From: an uncultured Pseudorhodobacter sp.
Lineage (GTDB): Bacteria > Pseudomonadota > Alphaproteobacteria > Rhodobacterales > Rhodobacteraceae
Assembly (NCBI GenBank): GCA_937910975.1
Contig: CALEMZ010000459.1
Coordinates: 1-40,721 of the forward strand
DNA length: 40,721 nt
Direction of reading: 5' to 3'
The notes under the pieces were generated by a model. It made no database searches. It saw only the letters and a program-made list of their open reading frames with translations, and was not told where the DNA came from. A program made the position numbers and the translations under genes. Of this stretch, positions 7,747-16,286 are shown piece after piece (positions within the stretch are counted from its first letter, which is position 1; each line of letters starts with the position of its first letter).

Positions 7747-8970
7747 ATGACGCTTACCCGCCCTGAACAGTATCGTTTTCACAATGGCTCCAAAGACGCG
7801 ATGCCCTTTGCGCCGGAAGAATATGAAGAGCGCCTTGCCGGGCTGCGCGACATCATGGAGATGCACGGGCTGGATGCCATTGTGCTGACCTCCATGCACA
7901 ATGTCGCCTATTATTCGGGCTTCCTTTATTGCTCCTTTGGGCGGCCCTATGCCTGTGTGGTGACGGCCAGCCAATGCGTGACGGTGAGTGCGGGGATTGA
8001 TGCGGGCCAGCCGTGGCGGCGGTCGATTGGCGATAACATCACCTATACCGATTGGCAGCGCGACAATTTTTGGCGTGTGGTGGCGGGTGTTGTCGGCAAC
8101 GGCAAATCCGTGGGGTGTGAGGGCGATCACCTGACGTTGGTGCAGTCGGAAAAGCTGAACCATTTTCTGAAACCCACACGCGGGATGGATATAGCGCCCG
8201 CCACCATGCAGCAGCGCATGACCAAATCGGAGGCCGAGATTGATCTGATCCGCCACGGTGCGCAGGTGGCCGATGTGGGGGGCTATGCGATCCGCGATTG
8301 CTTGATTGCGGGCAAGGGCAAAAAACTGCGCGAGATTGATGTCGCCATGGCGGGGCGCGATGCGATGGAAGCGGAGATTGCCAAGCGGTTTCCCGATGCC
8401 GAGTACCGTGACACCTGGGTCTGGTTCCAATCGGGGCTGAACACGGATGGCGCGCATAACCCGGTGACGGGGCGGGTGCTGCAGCAGGGCGATATCCTGA
8501 GCCTCAACTGTTTTCCGATGATCTCGGGCTATTACACCGCGCTTGAACGCACGATGTTTCTGGGTTCGGTCGATGCGGCGAGCCTGAAGATCTGGGAGGC
8601 GAATGTGGCTGCGCATGAATATGGGATGTCGCTGCTCAAGCCCGGTGCCACCTGTTCGGGCGTGACCGCGCAGATCAACGATTTCCTCGCGGAGCGCGAC
8701 CTGCTGCAATATCGCACCTTTGGCTATGGCCATTCCTTCGGTATCTTGTCGCATTTCTATGGTCGCGAGGCCGGGCTGGAGCTGCGTGAGGATATTGATA
8801 CGGAGCTGGAGCCGGGCATGGTCATCTCCATGGAGCCGATGCTGACGCTTGCCGATGGCCAGCCGGGGGCCGGGGGCTACCGCGAGCATGATATCTTTGT
8901 CATCACCGAGGATGGCAATGAAAACATCACCGCCTATCCTTATGGGCCGGAGTTCAATGTGGTGGGGTGA
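7747..8970 (+). CDS. Creatinase (creatine amidinohydrolase, M24 fold)
   Basis: A 407-residue enzyme hydrolysing creatine to sarcosine and urea. It has the pita-bread M24 fold but needs no metal. It resembles the characterised Pseudomonas creatinase along its whole length. Shared blocks include LYCSFGRPYA, GQPWRR, TDWQRDN, WFQSG, NTDGAHNPVT, ILSLNCFPMI, GYYTALERT and YGHSFG. The catalytic His is His237 in DGAHNP; conserved Glu residues lie in ALERT and SMEPM. It stands alone: no creatininase, sarcosine oxidase or transporter gene is next to it, so the product sarcosine must be used by genes elsewhere. Some relatives act on other guanidino compounds, so substrate is less certain than family. 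Confidence 0.93.
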   Translation: MTLTRPEQYRFHNGSKDAMPFAPEEYEERLAGLRDIMEMHGLDAIVLTSMHNVAYYSGFLYCSFGRPYACVVTASQCVTVSAGIDAGQPWRRSIGDNITYTDWQRDNFWRVVAGVVGNGKSVGCEGDHLTLVQSEKLNHFLKPTRGMDIAPATMQQRMTKSEAEIDLIRHGAQVADVGGYAIRDCLIAGKGKKLREIDVAMAGRDAMEAEIAKRFPDAEYRDTWVWFQSGLNTDGAHNPVTGRVLQQGDILSLNCFPMISGYYTALERTMFLGSVDAASLKIWEANVAAHEYGMSLLKPGATCSGVTAQINDFLAERDLLQYRTFGYGHSFGILSHFYGREAGLELREDIDTELEPGMVISMEPMLTLADGQPGAGGYREHDIFVITEDGNENITAYPYGPEFNVVG

Positions 8971-8972
8971 GG

Positions 8973-8984
8973 CCCACCGGTGGG
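8973..8984. other. Perfect 12 bp palindrome after creatinase
   Basis: CCCACCGGTGGG begins 3 bp after the creatinase stop. With no loop and no T-run it is not a convincing terminator hairpin. It might be part of a larger stem or a protein site; I cannot decide. Confidence 0.35.
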
Positions 8985-9089
8985 GGCGGCCGCATTAAAC
9001 TGAGCCGTTACACGGGTTTTGCGGTCGATTCTGCTGGTGCCGACTATCTGTAAACAAATAGCATCGGTGTGAATGCAACGTTTCCGACT

Positions 9090-9171
9090 CCTCGGGCAGA
9101 TGCTTCAAACTGCCTCCACAGGCGCAAGAATGGCCCCCAAGTGCAACGCTTGGAGGCTTTTCTGCCCGAGG
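9090..9171 (+). other. Long nested inverted repeat, possible structured RNA leader
   Basis: This lies in the 274 bp gap between creatinase and the L,D-transpeptidase, which holds no gene that I can support. Outer arms CCTCGGGCAGA (9090-9100) and TCTGCCCGAGG (9161-9171) pair perfectly over 11 bp. Inner arms GCCTCCA (9112-9118) and TGGAGGC (9151-9157) pair over 7 bp. A competing pairing CCAAG/CTTGG uses part of the inner right arm. A further 7 bp stem, CGCAGAA (9197-9203) with TTCTGCG (9211-9217), lies between it and the start codon at 9245. It may be a regulatory leader or a small RNA (inference). Confidence 0.5.
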
Positions 9172-9244
9172 CGCGCCCTGAGTCTTGACGTGACCGCGCA
9201 GAAGTGGCGGTTCTGCGGCAACAGCCTTAACAAAGAGATGCATC

Positions 9245-10066
9245 GTGACCAACATTCCCGTGAACCGCCGCACCTTCCTGACGTTGACTGGCTCCACCCT
9301 GCTTGGGGCCTGCGTTAGCCCTGAGATGACGATCCTCACCCCTGCTTTCATCGAAGGCTATGGCCCGATCTATGACAGCGGCTATTCGCTGCAAGGTGTG
9401 CCTGTCGAATATTTGCAAGGCGTGAACCGTCGCATCACGGGCACGTATCTGGGCGAGCAGCCCGTCGGCACCATTGATGTCGATCCCTATGCCAAATTTC
9501 TATACTTTGTGCGCGAAGGCGCAAATTCCGTGCGGTTTCCCATCGGGGCAGGCCGCGCCGGGCGCAGCTTTAGCGGCGACGGCACGATTGAGGTGAAAAA
9601 GAAGTGGCCGGGCTGGACGCCGACCAAAAACATGCTGCGTACCGAGCCCGAGATTTACGGCCCCTTTGCACGCGGTATTCGCGGCGGTCTGCGCAGCCCT
9701 CTGGGCGCACGCGCGCTTTATCTTTATCGGGGCGGGCGTGATACCTATTACCGGATTCACGGCACCAATGCGCTGGATTCCATTGGCAATTCCAGCTCTG
9801 CTGGTTGTATCCGCATGTTCAACCATGACGTCATCGCACTTTTCGAGATGGTCCCGACAGGCACCCGTGTGCATGTGCGCAGCGAGGAAGAGTCGCTGCG
9901 TGTGGACCCGGAAAACTTCAACCGCGGCGTTGAAGTGCCTGCCCGTCAGGTGGACCCTGACTTGATTTACAGCGAAGAGGCGATAGCCAACGACCCGCCT
10001 CCGGTTTTCGACGATCCGCGCGACGGCTTGGTGCCGGGCTCGGATGAGGCGAACGTACCGCTCTAA
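9245..10066 (+). CDS. L,D-transpeptidase (YkuD domain), lipoprotein
   Basis: A 273-residue periplasmic enzyme of the YkuD family, which makes 3-3 crosslinks in peptidoglycan or attaches proteins to it. The N-terminus has RR followed by a hydrophobic stretch and a lipobox LLGAC with Cys23, indicating a lipoprotein possibly exported by Tat. The catalytic motif is complete: His172 in IHGTN, then SSSAGCIR with nucleophile Cys188 and Arg190. A 70-residue acidic, proline-rich tail follows the domain. The start is GTG at 9245 behind AAAGAGA. A strongly folded region precedes it. It converges with the cupin gene, whose stop is 19 bp away. Confidence 0.92.
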   Translation: MTNIPVNRRTFLTLTGSTLLGACVSPEMTILTPAFIEGYGPIYDSGYSLQGVPVEYLQGVNRRITGTYLGEQPVGTIDVDPYAKFLYFVREGANSVRFPIGAGRAGRSFSGDGTIEVKKKWPGWTPTKNMLRTEPEIYGPFARGIRGGLRSPLGARALYLYRGGRDTYYRIHGTNALDSIGNSSSAGCIRMFNHDVIALFEMVPTGTRVHVRSEEESLRVDPENFNRGVEVPARQVDPDLIYSEEAIANDPPPVFDDPRDGLVPGSDEANVPL

Positions 10067-10085
10067 GGATTGCTGGTGCCACGGG

Positions 10086-10430
10086 TTAGAGCCGGATCAC
10101 ATAGTCTTTGACCGTGGTTTCCAGAACCTCCCACGTGCCTTCAAATCCGGGACGGATGATCCAACTGTCACCTGCGCGCAGGGTCACGGTTTTGCCCGTC
10201 TGATCGGTCAGCACCGACACGCCCTGCAAAATCCGGATATATTCCCATTCCGCATAGGATATCCGCCATTTGCCGGGGGTGGATTGCCAGATGCCACAAT
10301 AAAGCCCGTCCTTGTCCTCGATGTTCCACGTCGTATGCACCGGGTCGCCAGAGATCAGCTTATCTGCGGTGGGGCGTTCAACCTCAGGTGTGATGTCGGT
10401 AGGGGCGACGGGAAGAAGATGCAGGGTCAT
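10086..10430 (-). CDS. Small cupin-domain protein
   Basis: A 114-residue single-domain cupin of the EutQ/DUF861 type, a beta-barrel. The core reads ISYAEWEYIRILQGVSVLTD, then LRAGDSWIIRPGFEGTWEV. The usual metal-binding His pair of cupins is replaced by Glu, Tyr and similar residues, as is common in this subfamily, so enzymatic activity is doubtful. It is divergent from panB across 181 bp. Function is unknown; sugar or small-molecule binding is possible. Confidence 0.82.
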   Translation of the reverse strand: MTLHLLPVAPTDITPEVERPTADKLISGDPVHTTWNIEDKDGLYCGIWQSTPGKWRISYAEWEYIRILQGVSVLTDQTGKTVTLRAGDSWIIRPGFEGTWEVLETTVKDYVIRL

Positions 10431-10611
10431 GGGAACCGTTTCTTGAAAGGTGACGTTGCCGCCGAAGTCAACGCAGCAGCTGCACCAAGGTCAAGCCCAA
10501 TCTGACAAGGGTTTTGGTGTCGCGCCGCCCCGAAAATATTCTTGCTGGTGCGGCAAGGGGCAGGGCGGTATAAGGGGCAAACCATTCCTCTTGCAGGAGA
10601 ACAAGAGAGAC

Positions 10612-11451
10612 ATGAGCGCCAACGCCCCCGTTCGCCCGACCCTTCCGGTCGATATTCTGGCCCGTAAAGGGGGGAAGTCGCTGGTCTGTCTGACCGCTTA
10701 TACCACCCCCGTTGCCCGTTTGGTGGACCCGCATTGCGATGTGGTGCTGGTGGGCGATAGCGTGGGTATGGTGCTGCATGGCCTGCCCTCGACGCTTGGC
10801 GTGACGATGGAGATGATGATCTTGCATGGTCAGGCCGTGATGCGCGGCAACGCGCAGGCGATGGCGGTGATCGACATGCCCTTCGGCAGTTATGAGGAAA
10901 GTCCCCAACAAGCCTTTCGCAACGCCAGTCGCCTTATGGCGGAAACCGGTGCGCCGGCGGTCAAGCTGGAAGGTGGCGTGCATATGCATGACACCATCGC
11001 GTTTCTGACTGCGCGCGGGGTGCCGGTGATGGCGCATATTGGCCTGACGCCGCAATCGGTGAACACGCTGGGCGGCTACAAGGTTGTGGGGCGCGATGCC
11101 GATGCCGCCCGTGTTATGGCCGATGCCGAGGCAGTGCAGGCCGCGGGGGCCTTCTCGGTCGTGTTAGAAAAGACGCCCGAAGGCCTTTCGTCGCGCATTA
11201 CCCAAACGTTGACAATCCCAACGATCGGGATCGGGGCCGGGGTGCATTGCGATGGGCAGATTTTGGTGATCGACGACATGCTCGGCCTGTTCACTGATTT
11301 CCGCCCGAAATTCGTGAAACGTTACGCCAATCTGGGTGAGACCGCATCAGAGGCGATTGCAGATTATGCCGCCGAGGTGCGCGCACGCAGCTTTCCGGGG
11401 CCGGAACATTCCTTTGCCGATGTGCTGCCCGCCAAAGGCACCAATAAGTGA
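10612..11451 (+). CDS. panB: 3-methyl-2-oxobutanoate hydroxymethyltransferase
   Basis: A 279-residue TIM-barrel enzyme that transfers a hydroxymethyl group from methylenetetrahydrofolate to ketoisovalerate, giving ketopantoate, the first step of pantothenate synthesis. Family blocks are clear: LTAYTTPVARLVD, VLVGDSVGMVLHG, DMPFGSYEES, KLEGG, MAHIGLTPQSV, then the catalytic Glu region VVLEKTPEGL and IGIGAG. The ATG at 10612 gives the standard length; the frame is open further upstream but without homology. The stop overlaps the panC start in TGATG. Confidence 0.97.
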   Translation: MSANAPVRPTLPVDILARKGGKSLVCLTAYTTPVARLVDPHCDVVLVGDSVGMVLHGLPSTLGVTMEMMILHGQAVMRGNAQAMAVIDMPFGSYEESPQQAFRNASRLMAETGAPAVKLEGGVHMHDTIAFLTARGVPVMAHIGLTPQSVNTLGGYKVVGRDADAARVMADAEAVQAAGAFSVVLEKTPEGLSSRITQTLTIPTIGIGAGVHCDGQILVIDDMLGLFTDFRPKFVKRYANLGETASEAIADYAAEVRARSFPGPEHSFADVLPAKGTNK

Positions 11452-12290
11452 TGCCGCGCATTTTGCGTGATGTGGCCGCCCTGCGCGAGGTTGTGGCAGG
11501 CTGGAAGGCGGCGGGCGAGGCGGTGGGCGTGGTGCCAACCATGGGCGCGCTGCACGACGGGCATCTGAGCCTTGTGCGGGCCGCGAAGCAAGATTGCGCG
11601 CGGGTGATTGTCACGATCTTCGTCAATCCCAAGCAATTCAACAACCCCGATGACTTGTTGAAATATCCACGCACCGAAGCGGAAGATGCAGCCCTTCTGG
11701 CCCCGCTGGGCGTGGACGTGATCTTTGCGCCACCGCCGGAGGAGGTTTATCCCGAGGGGTTTGCCACCATGGTTTCCGTGGCAGGAATTTCCGGGCCTTT
11801 GGAGGGCGCGCATCGCCCCGGGCATTTTGATGGCGTGGCCACGGTCGTGGCCAAACTTTTTGGGATGACGCAAGCGGATTGCGCCTATTTCGGGCAAAAG
11901 GATTGGCAACAATTGCAGGTCGTACAACGGCTTGCGGCCGACCTGAACCTAGCGGTGAAGGTGACGGGTTGTGAGACGATCCGCGAGGCGGATGGGCTTG
12001 CCATGTCTTCGCGCAATGCGCGGCTCTCGGCAGAGGCGCGGGCCAAGGCCCCGGCGCTGCACGCGGCGATGCAGCGCGCCGCCGCTGGGATCCGGGGCGG
12101 AGCGTTGGTTTCGACCGCGATGAAGGCCGCGCGGGCCGAAGTGCTGGCGGCGGGGTTTGACGAAGTGGAATATATCGAACTGCGCTCAGCCGCGATGCTG
12201 GAACGCGTCTCCACCTTGAAAGCGCCCGCGCGGATGTTGGCGGCGGCGATGATTGGCGGTGTGCGCCTGATCGACAATATCGCGGTCTGA
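11451..12290 (+). CDS. panC: Pantothenate synthetase (pantoate-beta-alanine ligase)
   Basis: A 279-residue cytosolic ligase that activates pantoate with ATP and joins it to beta-alanine. Visible motifs are VPTMGALHDGHLSLV (with the HxGH-type ATP site), IFVNPKQF, GHFDGVATVV, YFGQKDWQQL and the MSSRN loop. The ATG shares its A with the panB stop, so panB and panC are translationally coupled. A stem followed by a T-run starts 17 bp after the stop. Confidence 0.97.
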   Translation: MPRILRDVAALREVVAGWKAAGEAVGVVPTMGALHDGHLSLVRAAKQDCARVIVTIFVNPKQFNNPDDLLKYPRTEAEDAALLAPLGVDVIFAPPPEEVYPEGFATMVSVAGISGPLEGAHRPGHFDGVATVVAKLFGMTQADCAYFGQKDWQQLQVVQRLAADLNLAVKVTGCETIREADGLAMSSRNARLSAEARAKAPALHAAMQRAAAGIRGGALVSTAMKAARAEVLAAGFDEVEYIELRSAAMLERVSTLKAPARMLAAAMIGGVRLIDNIAV

Positions 12291-12306
12291 GGTCAGGCCT
12301 AAATTT

Positions 12307-12343
12307 CGCGTCGAAAAACCCTGTTTACGACGCGAGTATTTTT
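12307..12343 (+). terminator. Rho-independent terminator after panC
   Basis: Stem CGCGTCG (12307-12313) with CGACGCG (12328-12334), a 14 nt loop, then AGTATTTTT. Placed 16 bp after the panC stop and just before the end of a convergent gene. Confidence 0.75.
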
Positions 12344-12356
12344 ACAAAGATGAAAT
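12335..12356 (+). repeat. Copy 2 of the AGTATTTTT-CAAAGATGAAAT element
   Basis: It follows the panC terminator stem directly and supplies its T-run. It is almost identical to 7565-7586 and runs into the stop codon of the M20 peptidase gene on the other strand. Confidence 0.55.
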
Positions 12357-13636
12357 CAGGTGGGCAGCAGGTCCGCCAGTACCAGCGCCATGACCTTGGC
12401 GCTGTCTTCCATGTCTTGAATCCCAATCCATTCGTCGGGCTGGTGGGCCAGATGCAGCAGCCCCGGACCGTAAGCGATGCAGTTTTTCAACCGCCCGATC
12501 CGGTCGATGTGTTTTTGGTCATAGGTGCCGGGAGAGACGACGTAATTGGCCACTTTCGCCAGCACGCGCTCAATCGCGGCGGCGGTGGAGCGGACGATGG
12601 GGGCGTTTTGGTCGGTCATGATGGGTTGCACTTCGAAGAGGTCGCGGACCTCATAGGAAAAGCCGGGGCGCCGGGCTTTGACGCGTTCCAGTACATCGGT
12701 GATTTCCTGTTTCACCTGTGCCACGTCTTCCTCAATCAAAAAGCGCCGGTCGATGATGATGCGGCAGCGATCTGCCACGCAGGGCGCGGGCAGGCCGGTA
12801 TAGCCGGGTTCAGGCTCCGCCTCGCCGCCATGGATGGAATTGATGTTCAGCGTGGATTGCCGCGCCCCTTCGGGAACCACCGGCATTTCAGTTTGTTTCT
12901 CGGCCAGAAGCGGGTAGAGCCGTTCTTCTATTTCGGCCAGCACCGCGCCCATATGGCGAATGGCGCTATCGCCCAGAAACGGCATGGAGCCATGCGCGAT
13001 GCGGCCATGGGTTTCCACTTCGGCCCACCAGACGCCGCGATGGCCAAGGCAGATGCGGTCTTTGTGCAGCGGCTCGGGGATAATCACATGCTGCACGCGG
13101 TCAGGGTTGAAATAGCCCTGTTCGGCCAGCCACGCCACGCCGCCAAAGCCGCCCGTTTCCTCATCTGCCGTGGCCGAGATTTCAATCGCGCCGTGATAAT
13201 CGGGGTGGGCGGCAATAAACGCCTCCGCCGCGATCACCGAGGCCGCCAGCCCGCCTTTCATATCGCAGGCCCCGCGCCCATAGATGCGGTCACCCTCAAT
13301 CTGCGCCCCAAAGGGGTCGCGCGTCCAGCCATGCCCCGTCTCCACCACATCATGATGGCTGTTGAAATGCACGCAATCGCCGGGTGCGACCCCGTTGCGC
13401 CGCGCGACCATGTTCCAGCGTGGATGCGCCTCGCTATCCCCCGGCGTGCCCTTGGCGCGCAGCAGTTCCACCGTAAAGCCCTGTGCCTCCAGCCGTGCGC
13501 CCATGAACGCGCAAATCTCGTGATAATTCAGCCCCGGCGGGTTCAACGTGGGAATACGGATCAGCGCTTGCGTCAACGCAACCAGATCGGCGCGGCGGCG
13601 GGTGATTTCGTCCATGAGGCGGCTTTGGTTGTGCAT
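12356..13636 (-). CDS. M20 family metallopeptidase (ArgE/DapE-type deacylase)
   Basis: About 426 residues of a di-zinc amidohydrolase of the ArgE/DapE/carboxypeptidase G2 family, acting in the cytoplasm. Metal and catalytic residues are present: His94 and Asp96 in SHHDVV, Asp125 in GRGACDMKGG, Glu159-Glu160 in TADEETGG, plus a dimerisation domain in the middle. Relatives are annotated as acetylornithine deacetylase or succinyl-diaminopimelate desuccinylase, but the exact substrate cannot be read from sequence. dapD lies 13 kb away, so no operon supports DapE. The start is uncertain: ATG at 13636 or 13615, neither with a strong ribosome site. It is divergent from the AAA operon. Confidence 0.88.
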   Translation of the reverse strand: MHNQSRLMDEITRRRADLVALTQALIRIPTLNPPGLNYHEICAFMGARLEAQGFTVELLRAKGTPGDSEAHPRWNMVARRNGVAPGDCVHFNSHHDVVETGHGWTRDPFGAQIEGDRIYGRGACDMKGGLAASVIAAEAFIAAHPDYHGAIEISATADEETGGFGGVAWLAEQGYFNPDRVQHVIIPEPLHKDRICLGHRGVWWAEVETHGRIAHGSMPFLGDSAIRHMGAVLAEIEERLYPLLAEKQTEMPVVPEGARQSTLNINSIHGGEAEPEPGYTGLPAPCVADRCRIIIDRRFLIEEDVAQVKQEITDVLERVKARRPGFSYEVRDLFEVQPIMTDQNAPIVRSTAAAIERVLAKVANYVVSPGTYDQKHIDRIGRLKNCIAYGPGLLHLAHQPDEWIGIQDMEDSAKVMALVLADLLPT

Positions 13637-13820
13637 GGCGCAGCTTAGCCCCGCATTTCGCCTGCTCGCAAGGATGGAAAGAATTGCATTTCCCGGCCCC
13701 CTGTCGCAATTTAGTGGCAATCAAGGGCGATCCCCTGCGGCGGTGAATTTTCGCGGTGGGGGGCTGGAATGATCCGCAACCCTCACCCATATGTTACATG
13801 TATTTACATCGGAGACCAGC

Positions 13821-14894
13821 ATGGCAGATTTCGACAGCAAGATCCGCGAAAGCCAGGATCAGGTGGCAAAGGCGCAAGTCAAGATCACAGAGATTACCAG
13901 CCGTATCGAAGCCGCCCGCGCCAAGCTTGAGGCGGGCGAGGCAGCGATTGATGTGGAAAATGCCTCGCTGGACGATGTGCATAAGCACACCGATTTGATG
14001 AACGCCAATATCGCCGATCTCATCATGGGGTTGGATGATGTGACCGCAGGTTTCAGCCGTGATTTCGATGAAATGCGCAGCAAAACCGGGATGGAAAGCT
14101 TTATTGGCGTCTTTTCCAATGCCAAGTCAGAATCGATGCGGCAAGAGCGTATGCGCTCGGCCTCCATCGACGACAAGTTGCAGGATCTGATCGGTAAATC
14201 CGACATCATCGTTATGCTGTTGCAAGGCCAGTTGGACATGCTGAACCAGCAAAAAAACAGCGTGGAAAGCAACCTGACCGGCACGCTGGATGAACGCGAA
14301 GCCACCGTGGGCAGCCTTGAATCCGCCCGCGCTGAGATTCTCGCGATGGACCCCAAGATCATTACGCTGGAAAACAAGATCAGCGTCGAGCAAGACGCCG
14401 CCACCCGCACCAAGCTGGAAAGTGAATTGGCCGCGCTGAACATGCGCTACAACGCTTTGGTGCAGGATGAACAGGTCATGCTTGCCAAATCCCAGACCTT
14501 GGAGCGCTATATCGAGAAGGGCAAAACCTGGATGGACAGCCTGCAAAATCAGGCCGCTACCCAGATGGTTCTGATCAACAAGCTGCAAACCGATACCAAG
14601 CAGCGCGTGGTGCTTTATGATGCACTGACCTCCAGCCTTAAAACCGCGCAGCAGCAGGATGTGGCGCACCGGATCAACGAGATCGGCGTGAAGACGGATC
14701 AAGAGGCACAGGCCGCGATGGCCGCCATTGGCACCGCGACCAATCAACGGATGGCCGATATGATGGAGGCGCATGAGGATCATATGGTCTTTGCCCGCAA
14801 GGTGCTGGAGGCCAAGGCCAAGGCGGATGAACGTTTTGCCCGCCGCTTCGCCGCGATTGTCGAGAAACACGACAAGAACCAATACGGCGGCTGA
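13821..14894 (+). CDS. Coiled-coil protein, first gene of AAA operon (possibly TelA-like)
   Basis: A 357-residue soluble protein, almost wholly helical with long heptad-like stretches from about 5-60 and 120-330. It has no signal peptide and no transmembrane segment. The ATG at 13821 has GGAGA 5 nt upstream. The central part (TGMESFIGVFSN, then a conserved-looking helix pair) and the later LERYIEKGKTWMDSL block recall the layout of TelA/KlaC toxic-anion-resistance proteins, but I cannot confirm homology. PspA-like or SMC-like coiled coils are alternatives. The next gene starts 1 bp after its stop. Position suggests it is the scaffold or substrate of the AAA ATPase downstream (inference). Confidence 0.8.
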   Translation: MADFDSKIRESQDQVAKAQVKITEITSRIEAARAKLEAGEAAIDVENASLDDVHKHTDLMNANIADLIMGLDDVTAGFSRDFDEMRSKTGMESFIGVFSNAKSESMRQERMRSASIDDKLQDLIGKSDIIVMLLQGQLDMLNQQKNSVESNLTGTLDEREATVGSLESARAEILAMDPKIITLENKISVEQDAATRTKLESELAALNMRYNALVQDEQVMLAKSQTLERYIEKGKTWMDSLQNQAATQMVLINKLQTDTKQRVVLYDALTSSLKTAQQQDVAHRINEIGVKTDQEAQAAMAAIGTATNQRMADMMEAHEDHMVFARKVLEAKAKADERFARRFAAIVEKHDKNQYGG

Positions 14895-14895
14895 C

Positions 14896-15141
14896 ATGCG
14901 CCGTTTTCTGCGTGGAACAATACGGATACTGGACGTCATCTATGTCATGTTCTTTGGTGCCGGGGATCGTTGGTCCGTATGGATCATCGTCATGGCGATG
15001 CTGGGCGCGCTTTTCCTCACCAGCCAAACCGACGGGTTTACCGACGCACCAACCCGCGCCGAGCTGGTGTTTTTGGCGGTTTTCATCGGCATTTCGGGTA
15101 TCGGTGTCTATGTCCGCCGTAAAAGGAAAGAGGAAGAGTGA
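14896..15141 (+). CDS. Small membrane protein of AAA operon
   Basis: An 81-residue protein with two likely transmembrane helices, about 26-44 (WSVWIIVMAMLGALFLT) and 57-73, and a strongly charged C-terminal tail (RRKRKEEE). The ATG at 14896 lies 1 bp after the previous stop. Its own stop overlaps the GTG start of the next gene. No known family. It probably anchors other products of the operon at the inner membrane (inference). Confidence 0.8.
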   Translation: MRRFLRGTIRILDVIYVMFFGAGDRWSVWIIVMAMLGALFLTSQTDGFTDAPTRAELVFLAVFIGISGIGVYVRRKRKEEE

Positions 15142-16262
15142 CCAACCTCACCGATGATCACGCCGAGCTTTACGATACAGGCATCGTGCGCCGGTATTTC
15201 GCCAAGTTTGACCAGATCACCACCCATCTGGGCCGGGTCGCGGCAGAGCTGGAAACCGAAGGCCATCTGACAAAAGCCGAGGCGCGTATCATTGGCGGCT
15301 ATGTGCTGCGGCTCAACACCACGTTTCAGTCGTTGGCGTATAAATACCTGATGACCGGGCGCATTGACGGGCCGCTGCCCGGTAAGCTGACGTTTGATCG
15401 CCATGAAAGCGGTTTTCCGATTGCGCAAGAATTGTTGGTCATGGCCAATGACGCGCAGCAGGCCGACAAGCACCTCGCGCAACTACCACCTGAGGCCGAA
15501 ATCAAGGATGCGATGATCCGCCAGATCGTGGGCGAATTGGCAATCCCGACAAGGCTGCAATTCACCATGTCGCAGCGGCTTTACTATGAAAGCCTGCGCA
15601 ATGGTGGCCAGTTCTGGGCGCGAAATGATGCTGATGTGCTTTGGCTGGGGGAGTCGCCGGCGCGGCGCTCATGGCTTTTGCATTGGGCGGTCTATGACAT
15701 GCAAACCAACCTGCCGGTCATTTACATGATGAACTTGGAAGACAGCAATAAGCACCCTTTGCCCCGCGATGACAGGCGTTGGCCGCAGGTGCAGGCGCAT
15801 CTGATGGCGCAATCTTTGGGCGGGCTGAAACTCGTCACCATTGCCAAGGGTTTCGATACCGATTTTGAGGACCTGCACCCAAAACGTCTGCGCCGCATCC
15901 ACCTTGGCCCGATGTATTCCAGCAGCTTCACCCTGCAATCGGGGCCGATATCTGAGGTGCTGGCCGATGCGCGGCCTGAACCCGGCAGTGATTGGGCGCT
16001 GGTCTGGACCGTGGAGGATCTGCTGGCCGAGCGTGAGGAAACCGTGAAAACGGGTTGGTTCTCCAGCGCCGAACGGCAGATTTTTGCCTCCAGCCCGTTT
16101 GCTGGCAAAACACTGGCCGATATTGGGGCAACCTCTCTGGAACGCATGATCGTTCTGCCCGAACGTCCCTTTCAGGCACTGGTCGAAAAACGCCCGCCGG
16201 GCTTTGCCGACATTCGCAAATTCGTGGTGGGCGCGGGTGGCCGCGTCATTCCGCAACGCTGA
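15138..16262 (+). CDS. Conserved protein of unknown function in AAA operon
   Basis: A 374-residue cytoplasmic protein starting at GTG, overlapping the previous stop (GTGA), with a purine-rich ribosome site in front (AGGAAGA). The N-terminal third is helical; the centre has a beta-rich section (WLLHWAVYDMQTNLPVIYMM) and the C-terminus is mixed. No nucleotide-binding, metal-binding or hydrolase motif stands out and I do not recognise a domain. It lies 24 bp before the ATPase, so the two are almost certainly made together. An adaptor or regulator of the ATPase is the simplest guess. Confidence 0.78.
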   Translation: MTNLTDDHAELYDTGIVRRYFAKFDQITTHLGRVAAELETEGHLTKAEARIIGGYVLRLNTTFQSLAYKYLMTGRIDGPLPGKLTFDRHESGFPIAQELLVMANDAQQADKHLAQLPPEAEIKDAMIRQIVGELAIPTRLQFTMSQRLYYESLRNGGQFWARNDADVLWLGESPARRSWLLHWAVYDMQTNLPVIYMMNLEDSNKHPLPRDDRRWPQVQAHLMAQSLGGLKLVTIAKGFDTDFEDLHPKRLRRIHLGPMYSSSFTLQSGPISEVLADARPEPGSDWALVWTVEDLLAEREETVKTGWFSSAERQIFASSPFAGKTLADIGATSLERMIVLPERPFQALVEKRPPGFADIRKFVVGAGGRVIPQR

Positions 16263-16286
16263 GTTTTAACGATAAGGACCTTTGCC

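Noticed and set aside
7564..8889. Open frame of 441 codons on the minus strand opposite creatinase
   Set aside because: It is antisense to a gene with full-length homology and has no recognisable domain; long antisense frames are expected at this GC content. The same holds for long frames opposite the aminopeptidase, the M20 peptidase, the DUF6638-like gene and the DUF2339 gene.
12356..13636. Naming the M20 protein dapE or argE
   Set aside because: Active-site residues are common to the whole family and no lysine or arginine gene is adjacent, so only the family can be stated.
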